Shown here: piece after piece, positions 38,923 to 48,057 of the stretch
Numbering within the stretch: the first letter of the stretch is position 1
Layout of the letters: every line of letters starts with the position of its first letter
Source: JAAEKA01 sp049299095
GTDB taxonomy: Bacteria; Chloroflexota; Anaerolineae; JAAEKA01
NCBI GenBank assembly: GCA_049299095.1
Contig: JBAQWV010000154.1
Location: 7,294-71,293, forward strand
Reading direction: 5' to 3'
DNA: 64,000 bases
The notes under the pieces: generated by a model
The model's database searches: none
Told to the model about the DNA's origin: nothing
The model's input: only the letters and a program-made list of their open reading frames with translations
Program-made: the position numbers and the translations under genes

Positions 38923-39555
38923 TTATTCGCCGCCAGGGTTGATGGGGGCTTCTTCCCAGGCGCGCAGGAACTCCAGGGCTTGCTGCGAGCTGTGTAGATA
39001 GGAGAAGCGCGCCACTTGCCGCCCCAGATCGCGTAGCCGCACGGCCAGTTGCGGATCGTTGACCTGTCCGTTGGTATCGAACTGCCGTTTGCTTTCGGTG
39101 ACCACAACTTCTGACGGCAATACCCAGGCGTGTAGTGCCCGGCCAACACTGCGCAGGCCGAGTAAGGAATTGGCGCCGCCCAGCCGTCCACCGGCAACCG
39201 CCAGCAGGCCGATGGTTTTGCCTTCAAATTCAGCAAAGCCCATCAGGTCCAGTGCGTTTTTCAGCACGCCGCTGTAGCCATTGTGATATTCGGGCGTGCC
39301 GATGATGACACCGGTGGCTGTACGCACCGCCGCGCGCAGGCGCTCTACATCAGGCGGATAGTGCGTTTCTTCTTTACTACCATCGCAGAAGGGCAGCGTG
39401 TAGTCGCGCAGGTCGAGTAATTCCGTTTGCGCGCCCAACTCGGCTGCACCTTGCAGCGCGAGATGAACACTGAACCGGGTATAGCTGACAGCGCGTAGGC
39501 TGCCGACAATGCCGACGATGCGCACAGGCGGGTTGTTGGAGAGGGTTTCGGTCAT
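38923..39555 (-). CDS. NADPH-dependent FMN reductase (flavodoxin-like)
   Basis: A 210-residue protein with the flavodoxin-like fold of the ArsH/SsuE/YieF family. GIVGSLRAVSYTRFSVHLAL is the phosphate-binding loop for FMN, and GTPEYHNGYSGVLKNALDLM is the family's flavin-ring motif. It reduces FMN or quinones with NAD(P)H. It lies 43 bp after the M23 peptidase gene and one base before the lipocalin-like gene, so within the operon. Confidence 0.9.
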   Translation of the reverse strand: MTETLSNNPPVRIVGIVGSLRAVSYTRFSVHLALQGAAELGAQTELLDLRDYTLPFCDGSKEETHYPPDVERLRAAVRTATGVIIGTPEYHNGYSGVLKNALDLMGFAEFEGKTIGLLAVAGGRLGGANSLLGLRSVGRALHAWVLPSEVVVTESKRQFDTNGQVNDPQLAVRLRDLGRQVARFSYLHSSQQALEFLRAWEEAPINPGGE

Positions 39556-39598
39556 GGTCAGTGGTTAATGACGGTTGATTGCGGCATGGGTCGCGTGG

Positions 39599-40336
39599 TC
39601 AATTGGTCCCTGCACACACCAGGATGCCGTCGGCGTTGCGCACCACTCCCAGGAAGGGGCCGGGGTCGTAGGTATTGGTGATGTCGGTTTCGTTGGCATA
39701 GCCGCCGGTAGCCGTGGATTTGACCACAGAAAAGTGCAGGTGAATGCCGACCGGGTTGGCAGGATCGCCTGACCAGTCGCCCTGGTAGCCTAGCACCGTG
39801 CCCGCGGGGACGAAAATTTCGTGCGTGTCGGGCGGGAACTGCGGTGCAATGAACGACTGCGTGCCGTCGGCGGAAGCCATGTGGGTGTAGTAGGTCCAGA
39901 TCTGTTCGCCGGGGACGAGGGCGGGGAAGTCGGGGTGACGCAAAATGACGCTGCTGCGCCAGTCTGCTTCGCGGGTGAGGTAGCCATCGTATGCCGCGAT
40001 GATTGGGGTGCGGTTCACATCGCCGTCGGGCGTGAAGATGTCGTAGCCGCTATGACGATGGCCGGGGCGGAAGCTGTCGTCCCAGCCAAAGCCGATATAG
40101 CCCGCGGTGGGCATGAGCATTGGCGCATCCGGGTGGCAACGAACGCCTGACAGCACGGTCCAGTCGGTGCGGGCTGCGGGGTTGTTGAACCATACCCCTA
40201 GCCGCGCCAACTGCTGCGCGGTTCTGGTGAGTTGTGGGCGCAGCCAGGCGATGCCTAAAACAAGCGCGCCACCGGCCAATAACAGTGCGGCAACCAGCCA
40301 GATAGGGCGACGACGGGCAGGAGTGAATTTACTCAT
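39599..40336 (-). CDS. M23-family (LytM-like) metallopeptidase, membrane-anchored
   Basis: A 245-residue protein with a single N-terminal membrane anchor (about 13-33). The M23 zinc site is visible as HRHSGYDIF (His and Asp ligands) and, near the end, GIHLHF (HxH). The catalytic fold cleaves glycyl or D-amino peptide bonds in peptidoglycan. An insertion of about 60 residues separates the two motifs, longer than in LytM. The start ATG overlaps the stop of the CNNM gene by 4 bp (ATGA), so they are translationally coupled. Confidence 0.85.
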   Translation of the reverse strand: MSKFTPARRRPIWLVAALLLAGGALVLGIAWLRPQLTRTAQQLARLGVWFNNPAARTDWTVLSGVRCHPDAPMLMPTAGYIGFGWDDSFRPGHRHSGYDIFTPDGDVNRTPIIAAYDGYLTREADWRSSVILRHPDFPALVPGEQIWTYYTHMASADGTQSFIAPQFPPDTHEIFVPAGTVLGYQGDWSGDPANPVGIHLHFSVVKSTATGGYANETDITNTYDPGPFLGVVRNADGILVCAGTN

Positions 40337-41661
40337 GCGGCGACAGTTTGCTCTTTGGTGGGCAGGTGAACGAGGACTGTTTGCACTGCGCGGCCTTCCA
40401 CTGCTTCCACCTCGAAGGTGATACCTTGCAGTGTCGTCTGGTCGCCCTGCTCTGCCAGCCGTCCGAGGCTTGCCATGATCAGCCCGCCTACGGTGTCGGC
40501 TTCGGGATGCTCCAGGTCAAGATCGCACAATTGGTTTAGCTCGTCCACCAGCAGGTCGCCGCGCACGCGCACGAGGTGCGTTTCGAGGCGTTCTAGTGGC
40601 GGGATTTCCTGATCGAATTCGTCCAAAATCTCGCCGACTACCTCTTCGATGATGTCTTCCAGCGTCACCAGGCCCGCAGTGCCGCCGTATTCATCTACCA
40701 CGACAGCCAGTTGACGGCGGTCACGGCGGAAGCGCGCCAGCATATCGTCCAGTGGCAGCGATTCGGGGACAAAGGCGACTGGCCGGGCCAGTGTGCGCAG
40801 GTCGAAGGGTTGGCCGGGTGTGGCCTGCTGGCGCGCCAGTGTCTTGACGTGCAGCACACCGACAATGTCGTCCAGGCCCTTGTTGTACACGGGGTAGCGC
40901 GAATGGCGCTCTTCGCAGACGAAGTCAAGCGTTTCTTGTTCGCTGGCAGTGATGGGCAGTCCGGCAACCAGGCGGCGCGGGGTCATCACGTTGCCCACGG
41001 TGCGGTCGCGCAGGTCGAAGATGTTCTCGATGAAAAGCTGCTCGTCGGCTTCGATCAGGCCAACGCCGGAGCTTTCTTCCATCAGGTATTCCAGCTCGTC
41101 CGCGGAAAAGAGGCGGGCCTGCGCGTCTACAGGTGGCACCCCCATCAGGCGGACAATGAAATTGCCGATGCCGTTCAGGATCAGTACCACTGGTGCAAAC
41201 AGCTTGCGCAGAAAGCTCATCGGGCCATCCAGACGCAGCACGGTGCTTTCAGCATTCTGGATCGCCAATGTTTTTGGCACCATCTCACCGAGGACGACAT
41301 GGAAATAGGTCATCAGGGCGATAGCCAGCACGGTGGCCAGGGTATGCGACAGGGGGCCGGCGAGCGGCGTGATGTGGCTGAGCGGCTCCACCAGCCATTC
41401 GGCAATGGTGTGCTCGCCGAACATACCGAGGCCGAGGCTGGCCAGGGTGATGCCGATCTGGGCGGTGGCGAGATAGCGGTTTTGCTTGGCTGGGTCCGAC
41501 AGGGTGCGCAAAACGTTGCGGGCCGCGCTGGAGCCACGCTCCGCAGCCTGGGTGATGCGCGTGCGCGGGGCCGCGACGATGGAGAATTCTGCCGCTACAA
41601 ATAAGCCATTGAGCAGGATCAGAAACGCAATAATCAGCAGGGGTATCAGATATTCACTCAT
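40333..41661 (-). CDS. CNNM/CorC-HlyC family membrane protein, second paralogue
   Basis: A 442-residue protein: CNNM membrane domain (DUF21; MSEYLIPLLIIAFLILLNGLFVAAEF and GEMVPKTLAIQNAE), a CBS pair (about 200-335; VMTPRRLVAGLP, VDEYGGTAGLVTLEDIIEEVVGE), and a C-terminal CorC_HlyC transporter-associated domain. Proteins of this family export Mg2+ or cobalt, with ATP/Mg bound at the CBS pair. The real start is the ATG at 41661, overlapping the stop of the preceding paralogue by 4 bp (ATGA); the frame extends upstream inside that gene. Confidence 0.93.
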   Translation of the reverse strand: MSEYLIPLLIIAFLILLNGLFVAAEFSIVAAPRTRITQAAERGSSAARNVLRTLSDPAKQNRYLATAQIGITLASLGLGMFGEHTIAEWLVEPLSHITPLAGPLSHTLATVLAIALMTYFHVVLGEMVPKTLAIQNAESTVLRLDGPMSFLRKLFAPVVLILNGIGNFIVRLMGVPPVDAQARLFSADELEYLMEESSGVGLIEADEQLFIENIFDLRDRTVGNVMTPRRLVAGLPITASEQETLDFVCEERHSRYPVYNKGLDDIVGVLHVKTLARQQATPGQPFDLRTLARPVAFVPESLPLDDMLARFRRDRRQLAVVVDEYGGTAGLVTLEDIIEEVVGEILDEFDQEIPPLERLETHLVRVRGDLLVDELNQLCDLDLEHPEADTVGGLIMASLGRLAEQGDQTTLQGITFEVEAVEGRAVQTVLVHLPTKEQTVAA

Positions 41662-42995
41662 GACGATGTTTCCTCCCGCATCCGTTCGACCTGATCCGGC
41701 GTGGCGGGCAGGCTGACGGCAGCCACTGCGTTGCCCTCGACGCGTTCGACGCACAAAGGAACACCCGCCACGTCTACCATTTCACCGACTTCCGGCACAT
41801 GGGCCAGCTCATTCAGCATCAGCCCGCCGATGGTTTCCGCTTCCTCGGTGGGGAGTTTCAGGTCCAGCAGTTCATTCAGGTCGCTGATCAGCCAGTCCCA
41901 GCGCACCAGCACGCGGTTGCCGGGCATGACGCGGAAGAGCGGCACTTCCTGATCAAATTCGTCCTGCACTTCGCCAAAGATCTCTTCGATCAAGTCTTCC
42001 AGCGTGACGATGCCAGCCGTGCCGCCGTATTCGTCCAGCACGACCGCGACATGGTAGCGTTTATGCTGCAACAGCGAAAAAGCCTCATCAGCCGGCATTG
42101 ATTCAGGGATGAACAGCGCCGGGGTCATCACGTCGCGCATGTTCACTTCGTTTTCGCCCTGCGCGTCGTGCAAACAAAGCAGGTCTTTCAGGTGGATCAC
42201 ACCGATGATATTGTCCACGCTGCCTTCGTACAGCGGCAGCCGCGAAAAATAGGATTTGGCGAGTCGGCTGAATAGCTCGGCGCTGGGAGTATCCACCGAT
42301 GCAGCTAGCACGCGTGTGCGCGGCACCATGATCTGGCGCACGCTGGAGCGACGCATCCACAGGGTGTTTTCGATCAACCGGCGTTCCTGCTGGTCCAGCA
42401 AGCCGCCTTCGCCGCTTTCTTCCACCAGCAGCGCGATTTCCTCGGCAGTGTGAGCCTGCGCGTGTTCACTGGTTGGCTCGACGCCCAGCAGCTTCAGCAC
42501 CAACTGGCCGCTGCCGTTGAAGAACCAGGTTAAGGGACGAAAGAGGATCAGCGACCAGCGCATGGGCCAGGCTGTCAGCAGGGCTAACCGTTCTGGATAC
42601 TGGACACCGATATTCTTGGGAACCAATTCGCCTAACACAACTTGAAAGCCGGTTAGCACCAACAGGATGACTGTTGCCGACAAAGAGGCGGCTGTTAGTT
42701 CGGAGACGATACCGAGGCGCGCCAGCCAATGTGTGGTGGTTTCGTTGAGCGCGCTTTGTGCGTAAAAACCCAGCACCAAGCTGGAGATCGTAATGCCCAA
42801 CTGGCAGGCCGCGATGTAGGTGTCGAGTTTGTGCGGGTCTTCGACAATGGTAAGGACATAGCGCGCGGTTTGGTTGCCTTCTTCGGCCATCTGCGCCAGC
42901 CGCGACCGCCGACTGCTGATGGTGGCGAATTCAGCCGCAACATACAGCGCATTGATGAAAATTAAGATAAGGATAACAAGAAATATGCCAAACAA
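41658..42995 (-). CDS. CNNM/CorC-HlyC family membrane protein, first paralogue (TTG start)
   Basis: A 445-residue paralogue of the next gene with the same three-part plan: DUF21 domain (LGELVPKNIGVQYPE), CBS pair (IMVPRTRVLAAS, LDEYGGTAGIVTLEDLIEEIFGE) and CorC_HlyC domain. No ATG or GTG lies at the start; TTG at 42995 (MFGIFLVILILIF) has GGGAG seven bases before it, so a TTG start is inferred. The two paralogues may form a heterodimer. It is the first gene of a minus-strand operon running to maf or the esterase gene. Confidence 0.92.
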   Translation of the reverse strand: MFGIFLVILILIFINALYVAAEFATISSRRSRLAQMAEEGNQTARYVLTIVEDPHKLDTYIAACQLGITISSLVLGFYAQSALNETTTHWLARLGIVSELTAASLSATVILLVLTGFQVVLGELVPKNIGVQYPERLALLTAWPMRWSLILFRPLTWFFNGSGQLVLKLLGVEPTSEHAQAHTAEEIALLVEESGEGGLLDQQERRLIENTLWMRRSSVRQIMVPRTRVLAASVDTPSAELFSRLAKSYFSRLPLYEGSVDNIIGVIHLKDLLCLHDAQGENEVNMRDVMTPALFIPESMPADEAFSLLQHKRYHVAVVLDEYGGTAGIVTLEDLIEEIFGEVQDEFDQEVPLFRVMPGNRVLVRWDWLISDLNELLDLKLPTEEAETIGGLMLNELAHVPEVGEMVDVAGVPLCVERVEGNAVAAVSLPATPDQVERMREETSS

Positions 42996-43046
42996 ATTTT
43001 TTCTCCCGATGAATAACGATTTATGAATCGCAGGATCGGCAAGGTA

Positions 43047-43106
43047 AGTATAAGCGAATTAACCTGCTTCCCGCAAGTATTCAACATTCGTTAACTATGC
43101 TATAAT
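43047..43106. promoter_or_regulatory. Divergent promoters for the CNNM operon and the Wzz-like gene
   Basis: Minus strand: TTGCGG (43076-43071), 18 bases, TATACT (43052-43047). Plus strand: TGC-extended TATAAT (43101-43106) without a clear -35 box. The -10 boxes face away from each other, and the plus-strand leader to 43135 is about 22 nt with AGGAAGGG as ribosome site. Confidence 0.6.
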
Positions 43107-43134
43107 GACATACGATTTTCAGGAAGGGTCTGTT

Positions 43135-44307
43135 ATGTCTGGCGAACTCGATTTATCCTTACTTCTTGCAGCTTTACGCCGCCGCTGGTGGCTGATTGCG
43201 CTGTCTGTGGTGGTCGCTTTGGCTATCGCGGGCTTGATCGGCCTGTCGCGTGACCGGCACTATGAGGCAACTAACACGCTGCTGGTGCAATCGCCGCGCT
43301 ACCAATGGCGCTTTACCGGGGAAATCGTCACGGTCACCGATCAAAATCGTGATTATCAGCGTGAAGTGCTGGCGATTGCGCGCAATGCTGAAGTCAGTCA
43401 GGCCGCAACCACTGCGTTGACTGCCACCGGGCAAGATGCCGCTGCGTTGGCGTCTTCGGTGGCTGTGCGCGCGGGTGATGGCAACACGATTATCATTGCA
43501 GCTACCACCGCCGATCCAGAGCAGTCGGCCGCGTTTGCCAAAGCCTGGACGCAGGCATTGGTGGAAGCAGCCCGCGATTTGTACGGCGCAGAAGCAGACT
43601 TGTCAGAGTTCGAGGCTAAGCTGGCCAAGCTGGATGTCGAATTGCAACAGGCCGAGGATGCCCTGGCTGTAGTTCGTGCCCGCACTGGCTTGTACAACAA
43701 CGCTAACTTGCCCGACGAGGCGATGAAGTCCAGCATTGCCCTGCAACAATTGAATCTCGTTAATGCAACCCTTGCACCTTATCTGGTAGCATTACAAACT
43801 CTCGATCAGTTGCAGACAGGGCTGGCTGCGGCGGCCACGGCAACGGAACGACAACAACTGCCGTGGGAGTTGCTGGATACGCCGCTGCTGGCTGAACGCG
43901 GCAGGCTATCGGCGGCGGCTGCCCGCGCGACTCTGGCTGATCCTGCTCAATTGACTCAACTGCTGCAAAGTGAGCAAGCCGCGCTGCAACCCGCAGCCGA
44001 CGCACTCAGCGCGCAGGCTACACAACTGCGCGGCCAGCTTGCAATGGATTGGCAGCAGTATGAAAACGCCTTTCGACTGCGCAACCAAATCCGTGATAGC
44101 TCTTACAGCATGGTTTGGCGCAAAGTAACCGAACTACAACTGCGTGACCAACTGGAGCCGAGCCTGCTGTCTATCGTCGGTAGCGAAGACCCCATTGTCA
44201 CCCAGGTACGGGCGTCCATGCTGGGGCTTTTGGCAACGGCTGCCATAGCTGGCTTGATCATCGGTACGCTGCTGGCTGTTTGGCTCGAAGCCAGTAAACG
44301 TCGTTAG
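43135..44307 (+). CDS. Wzz-like polysaccharide chain-length determinant/co-polymerase
   Basis: A 390-residue protein with two membrane segments (about 18-37 and 363-385) flanking a long periplasmic-type region rich in heptad Ala/Leu/Gln (about 150-350, coiled coil). The start DLSLLLAALRRRWWLIALSVVVALAIAGLIG matches Wzz/BY-kinase adaptor proteins; no Walker kinase domain follows. Such proteins set the length of O-antigen, capsule or exopolysaccharide chains. No Wzy or kinase gene is nearby. I chose ATG 43135 with AGGAAGGG seven bases upstream over the earlier ATG, which lies inside the -10 box. Confidence 0.8.
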   Translation: MSGELDLSLLLAALRRRWWLIALSVVVALAIAGLIGLSRDRHYEATNTLLVQSPRYQWRFTGEIVTVTDQNRDYQREVLAIARNAEVSQAATTALTATGQDAAALASSVAVRAGDGNTIIIAATTADPEQSAAFAKAWTQALVEAARDLYGAEADLSEFEAKLAKLDVELQQAEDALAVVRARTGLYNNANLPDEAMKSSIALQQLNLVNATLAPYLVALQTLDQLQTGLAAAATATERQQLPWELLDTPLLAERGRLSAAAARATLADPAQLTQLLQSEQAALQPAADALSAQATQLRGQLAMDWQQYENAFRLRNQIRDSSYSMVWRKVTELQLRDQLEPSLLSIVGSEDPIVTQVRASMLGLLATAAIAGLIIGTLLAVWLEASKRR

Positions 44308-44411
44308 CAATCAAGTCTTAAGCTTGTTGCCGGGGGGAGACACAGCGCAGCGTATCAAAAACTGATTTTTGGCGAGAAAACGCGCTTGGCGCGAGACAAT
44401 GGCACAACCAA

Positions 44412-44441
44412 TTGACAAGTAACTCACTATTCTGGTATATT
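44412..44441 (+). promoter_or_regulatory. Promoter of the acyl-CoA ligase gene
   Basis: TTGACA (44412-44417), 18 bases, then TGG-extended TATATT (44436-44441). The predicted leader to 44574 is about 125 nt. Confidence 0.72.
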
Positions 44442-44512
44442 GTCAGGAATTAGCAGATTACTTGGTCGCCACTGCTGGCATTCATGCTCCACCCATCTAC
44501 ACCGTTCTATAC

Positions 44513-44532
44513 GCTTTCACAACGGTGAAAGC
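44513..44532 (+). promoter_or_regulatory. Hairpin in the leader of the acyl-CoA ligase gene
   Basis: GCTTTCAC (44513-44520) and GTGAAAGC (44525-44532) form a perfect 8-bp stem with AACG loop, 41 bases before the ATG and just ahead of the ribosome site GAGGAGG. It may modulate initiation or simply be a GTGAAAGC operator palindrome. Confidence 0.45.
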
Positions 44533-44573
44533 ACCTAACTCGTCCGTACCGCTTGAGGAGGATCACACGACTC

Positions 44574-46274
44574 ATGGATAGCAAACCCTGGTTGAAGAAT
44601 TATGACAAGGGCCTGCCAACAACATTGCAGCCTTACCTCCAACAAACCCTGATTGACGTGATGCGCGAGACGGCGAGTCAGCGTCCCAACCACACAGTAA
44701 TTCACTTCAAGAACACCACTATCAGCTATCGCCAACTGGATCAGTTGAGCGATCAATTTGCCCATGCCTTGATCAAGCTTGGAATCAAGAAGGGGGATCG
44801 TGTAGCCCTGGTTCTGCCTAATATTCCCCAGTTTGTAATTGCTGAATTCGGTGTTTGGAAGGCTGGTGGTGTAGCCGCATGTATCAACCCGCTTTACACC
44901 GAGTATGAAACCGCACATGCGTTGAATGAATGCGGCGCTGAAACCGTTGTCGCTATGACTTCCTTTTATAACAAAGTCAAAGCGGTGCAGAGCCAGACGA
45001 AGGTCAAGCGTGTCATCGCCACCAACGTCAAAGAATACCTGCCCACAGTGATGCGCATCCTGTTCGGCCTCGCCAAAGAGAAGAAAGAGGGCCACCACAT
45101 CACCCTGCAAAGCGGCGATTTCTGGTTCCAGGACTTGCTCAATCAACACAAGGGCGCAGGTCGCCCCAGCGTGACCATCAATCCCAGCGACAACGCCATC
45201 ATTCTGTTCACCGGCGGCACCACCGGCCTGTCCAAGGCCGCGGTCGGCTCGCACGAGGGGCTGGTAATGTCGGGCAAGCAGATCTTCGCCTGGTTTCAGA
45301 ACATCCTGCATGAATGGGATGACGTGTTCCTGACCGCCTTGCCGCTTTTCCACGTCTTTGCCAACGCCGGTGTGCAGACCGCTGCGCTCACCAGCCGCGG
45401 CAGCATGGCCCTTGTGCCTAACGCGCGCGACATCCCCGATGTGATGCAGACGATTGAAAAGACCAAGGCTACCTTCTTCCCCTCGGTGCCGACGATGTTC
45501 AACGCCATGTTGAATCATCCGCTGGTGAAAGAGGGCAAGGTCAACCTCACCTCGATCAAGTTGTGCATCTCCGGCGCCTCCGCACTCTTGCAGGAAACCA
45601 AGGAAAGCTTCGAAAAGCTGACCGGCAGCCGCATCGTCGAGGGCTACGCGCTGACCGAATCGATGATGGCGATCTGCTGCACCCCCGTGGAAGGTAAGTA
45701 CAAGGTCGGTTCGATTGGAATGCCGGTCGCCGACGTGTTTGTGCGCATCGCTGATGCCGAAGATGGCAGCAAGGACCTGCCGTTGGGCGCAGATCATGTC
45801 GGTGAAATCGTCGTCCGCGCCCCACAACTCATGCGCGGCTACTGGCAGCGTCCCGAAGCCACCGCCGACATGCTGCGCAACGGCGAGCTGTACACCGGCG
45901 ACCTCGGGTATATGGATGAAGACGGCTACATCTTCATTGTAGACCGCAAGAAGGACGTGGTCAAGGTCTCCGGCTTCCAGGTCTGGCCGCGCGAAGTCGA
46001 AGAAGTGCTAGCAACCAACCCCAAGGTGATGGAAGTGGCGGTTGCGGGCATCCCTGACCCGCGCACCACCGAAGCTGTCAAAGCCTGGATCGTCTTGCAC
46101 CCTGGTGTAACCGCAACCGCGGAGGAAATTCAAAACTTCGCCAAGGAAAAGCTCACCGGTTACAAAGTGCCGCGCTTTGTCGAATTCCGTTCCGAACTGC
46201 CCAAGAGTACCGTAGGCAAGGTGCTGCGCCGCGAGTTGGTGCGCGAGGAAGCCGAGAAAACCAAGCAGAAATAG
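44574..46274 (+). CDS. Long-chain fatty acid-CoA ligase (AMP-forming)
   Basis: A 566-residue ANL-superfamily enzyme that activates fatty acids to acyl-AMP and then acyl-CoA. The P-loop is ILFTGGTTGLSKAA, with the family linker GYALTESM, the adenine-binding YTGDLGYMDEDGYIFIVDR region and the C-terminal hinge and Lys in LPKSTVGKVLRREL. In length and sequence it is FadD/LcfB-like. ATG at 44574 with GAGGAGG 11 bases upstream; the frame starts seven codons earlier without support. A strong hairpin terminator follows. Confidence 0.95.
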   Translation: MDSKPWLKNYDKGLPTTLQPYLQQTLIDVMRETASQRPNHTVIHFKNTTISYRQLDQLSDQFAHALIKLGIKKGDRVALVLPNIPQFVIAEFGVWKAGGVAACINPLYTEYETAHALNECGAETVVAMTSFYNKVKAVQSQTKVKRVIATNVKEYLPTVMRILFGLAKEKKEGHHITLQSGDFWFQDLLNQHKGAGRPSVTINPSDNAIILFTGGTTGLSKAAVGSHEGLVMSGKQIFAWFQNILHEWDDVFLTALPLFHVFANAGVQTAALTSRGSMALVPNARDIPDVMQTIEKTKATFFPSVPTMFNAMLNHPLVKEGKVNLTSIKLCISGASALLQETKESFEKLTGSRIVEGYALTESMMAICCTPVEGKYKVGSIGMPVADVFVRIADAEDGSKDLPLGADHVGEIVVRAPQLMRGYWQRPEATADMLRNGELYTGDLGYMDEDGYIFIVDRKKDVVKVSGFQVWPREVEEVLATNPKVMEVAVAGIPDPRTTEAVKAWIVLHPGVTATAEEIQNFAKEKLTGYKVPRFVEFRSELPKSTVGKVLRRELVREEAEKTKQK

Positions 46275-46308
46275 CGTCGCAATCGTCGCTACCCTATATC
46301 GTATGTAG

Positions 46309-46360
46309 GCGTGAACCGTGAAGAGCGACCAACTCTGTTCACGGTTCACGCTCTTTTTTT
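46309..46360 (+). terminator. Rho-independent terminator after the acyl-CoA ligase gene
   Basis: GCGTGAACCGTGAA (46309-46322) and TTCACGGTTCACGC (46338-46351) form a perfect 14-bp stem with a 15-nt loop, followed by a run of T (46353-46361). The next gene starts six bases later, so either it needs readthrough or its promoter lies within this region. Confidence 0.9.
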
Positions 46361-46365
46361 TATCC

Positions 46366-47256
46366 ATGCCATTGACGACTGAATTTACCCAACGCGTTGC
46401 CTATCACGAATGCGATCCCCAGCTGATCGTGCGCGACAGCAGCTATCTGCGCTACATGCAGGAGGCGGCCTTCATCGCCTCCGCGGCCGCAGGTTACTGG
46501 CAGGATCGTCTGATTGCCATGCGCCGCGTTTGGTTGATCCGTGAACATCAAGTGGACTTCCTGTCGCCACTGCGCTACGGGGATCAGGTACGTGTCATCA
46601 CTTGGGTCGCGGACTTCCGGCGCGTTCGCTCACGCCGCGCCTACGAAATCCGCGGGCGCGGCATCCCCGGTTATACCAACGAACAGACCGGCGACGAGCG
46701 CCTGGCTGCCCGCGCCTTCACCGACTGGGTCTTTCTCGACCTGGACACCGGCCGGCCGGCAGTGATCCCCGACGAGGTAGGCCGGGCCTACCTGCCGGAG
46801 GGCGCAGCGGGTGCGGCCGCGCAAGAGCGCGAGCGTTTTCCTCTCCTGGTCGCGCCGCCGGACGCCTTTCACAAGCGCACCTGCGTACAATGGCGCGATC
46901 TCGACAGCGTTGGTCACGTCAACAACGCCACATACGGCGACTATATCGAAAACGCAGCCCGGCAGGCCCTGGCTATCCGCGGCTGGTCGCCCGCCCGCTG
47001 CACCGCGGCTGGCTTTGATCTGACCACACAGCAGTTGCGCATCGAATATCGCCAGCCCGCCCTATTTAACGACATACTGGAAATCAGCACCTGGCTGGCC
47101 GAAGTTGGTCCGAATACCATGATGCGCCACACCACGCTGCGCCGCGTCGAAGATGATGAACTACTGGTACAGGCTTCGGCGCGCTGGGGCTGTGTAGACA
47201 GCGTTGCGCGCCGCCCCAGCGCCCTCCCGCCCGCGCTGGTTGCCGATCTGGCTTAA
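46366..47256 (+). CDS. Tandem hotdog-fold acyl thioesterase
   Basis: A 296-residue protein with two hotdog domains. The first (about 1-145) has YHECDPQLIVRDSSYLRYMQ with the family Asp; the second (about 165-290) has WRDLDSVGHVNNATYGDYIE, the classical thioesterase pattern with catalytic Asp and GHVNN. This double arrangement is that of acyl-ACP thioesterases and related 4HBT proteins that hydrolyse acyl-CoA or acyl-ACP. A region between them is loop-like and charged. ATG at 46366; the gene follows the ligase, and together they could remodel acyl chains. Confidence 0.86.
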   Translation: MPLTTEFTQRVAYHECDPQLIVRDSSYLRYMQEAAFIASAAAGYWQDRLIAMRRVWLIREHQVDFLSPLRYGDQVRVITWVADFRRVRSRRAYEIRGRGIPGYTNEQTGDERLAARAFTDWVFLDLDTGRPAVIPDEVGRAYLPEGAAGAAAQERERFPLLVAPPDAFHKRTCVQWRDLDSVGHVNNATYGDYIENAARQALAIRGWSPARCTAAGFDLTTQQLRIEYRQPALFNDILEISTWLAEVGPNTMMRHTTLRRVEDDELLVQASARWGCVDSVARRPSALPPALVADLA

Positions 47257-47269
47257 GGATGTTTGGACG

Positions 47270-48052
47270 ATGAAACCCTCTTTTTTCCCGCCCATCGTCG
47301 CCTTGTGCAACGATCTGCTCTTCGCCACCCGCCTCAGTGATGTGATCCGGCAACTCGGCGGCGAGCCAGTGATAGCCAACACCCCCGACGAATTGCGGCG
47401 GGGTCTCGAACGCTGGCCGCTGTTGATCCTGCTCGACCTGGCCGCGCTGCCCGCAGCCGTCTGGCAGCCAGAAGTGCAGCGCGCCAAAGTGTCACCCCAA
47501 ACGAAGCACATCCCGATCTACGCATTTGGCAGCCATGTAGACACCGCGTTGCTCGCTTCTGCCCGGCAGGCGGGTTGCGATCACGTCTGGGCGCGTTCCC
47601 GCTTTATGGGCGAGCTGCCACAGGTGATAGACACCGCGCTGCACCCACCGACTGTCTATGTAGACGGCTGGGATGCCGCGCCGTCGCCGGAATTTCTGCA
47701 CGGCATCGCCCTGTTCAACGCGGGCGAATTGCACGCGCAGCATGATGTCTTCGAGGCGCTCTGGCGCGAGGACCTCCGCCCCATCCGCGAGCTGTATCAG
47801 GGCGTTCTACAGGTCGGGCTGGCCCTCTATCACATTGAAGGCGACAACTATCGCGGTGCGGTCAAGATGTTCCGCCGCGGGCTGCCGCGGCTGCGCACCC
47901 TCCCCCCCGTGTGTCAGACCCTCGATGTGGCACGCCTGCGCACCGAGGCGCGCGCCTTGCATGATCAACTCATCGCCCTTGGCCCCGACCACTTCCCCGC
48001 ATTCGAGCGCGCCCAGGTGCGCGCGTTCAAGCTGCACCTGATAGAAGGATAA
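47270..48052 (+). CDS. Receiver-like domain fused to DUF309
   Basis: A 260-residue protein. Residues about 5-125 look like a response-regulator receiver fold (PPIVALCNDLLFATRLSDVI, LLILLDLAALP, HIPIYAFGS, AGCDHVWARSRF), but the catalytic Lys is not evident, so it may be a pseudo-receiver. Residues about 145-235 match DUF309: FNAGELHAQHDVFEALWRED and ELYQGVLQVGLALYHIEGDNYRGAV, a helical domain with conserved histidine and glutamates, function unknown. ATG 47270 with AAGGA upstream. It is 13 bp after the thioesterase and 5 bp before the dehydrogenase. Confidence 0.84.
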   Translation: MKPSFFPPIVALCNDLLFATRLSDVIRQLGGEPVIANTPDELRRGLERWPLLILLDLAALPAAVWQPEVQRAKVSPQTKHIPIYAFGSHVDTALLASARQAGCDHVWARSRFMGELPQVIDTALHPPTVYVDGWDAAPSPEFLHGIALFNAGELHAQHDVFEALWREDLRPIRELYQGVLQVGLALYHIEGDNYRGAVKMFRRGLPRLRTLPPVCQTLDVARLRTEARALHDQLIALGPDHFPAFERAQVRAFKLHLIEG

Positions 48053-48057
48053 CACCA

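Noticed and set aside
44535..45827. 430-codon open frame on the minus strand opposite the acyl-CoA ligase gene
   Set aside because: It is antisense to a gene with intact catalytic motifs, has His/Gln/Arg/Gly-rich low-quality composition and shows no family resemblance; such shadows are common in GC-rich genes.
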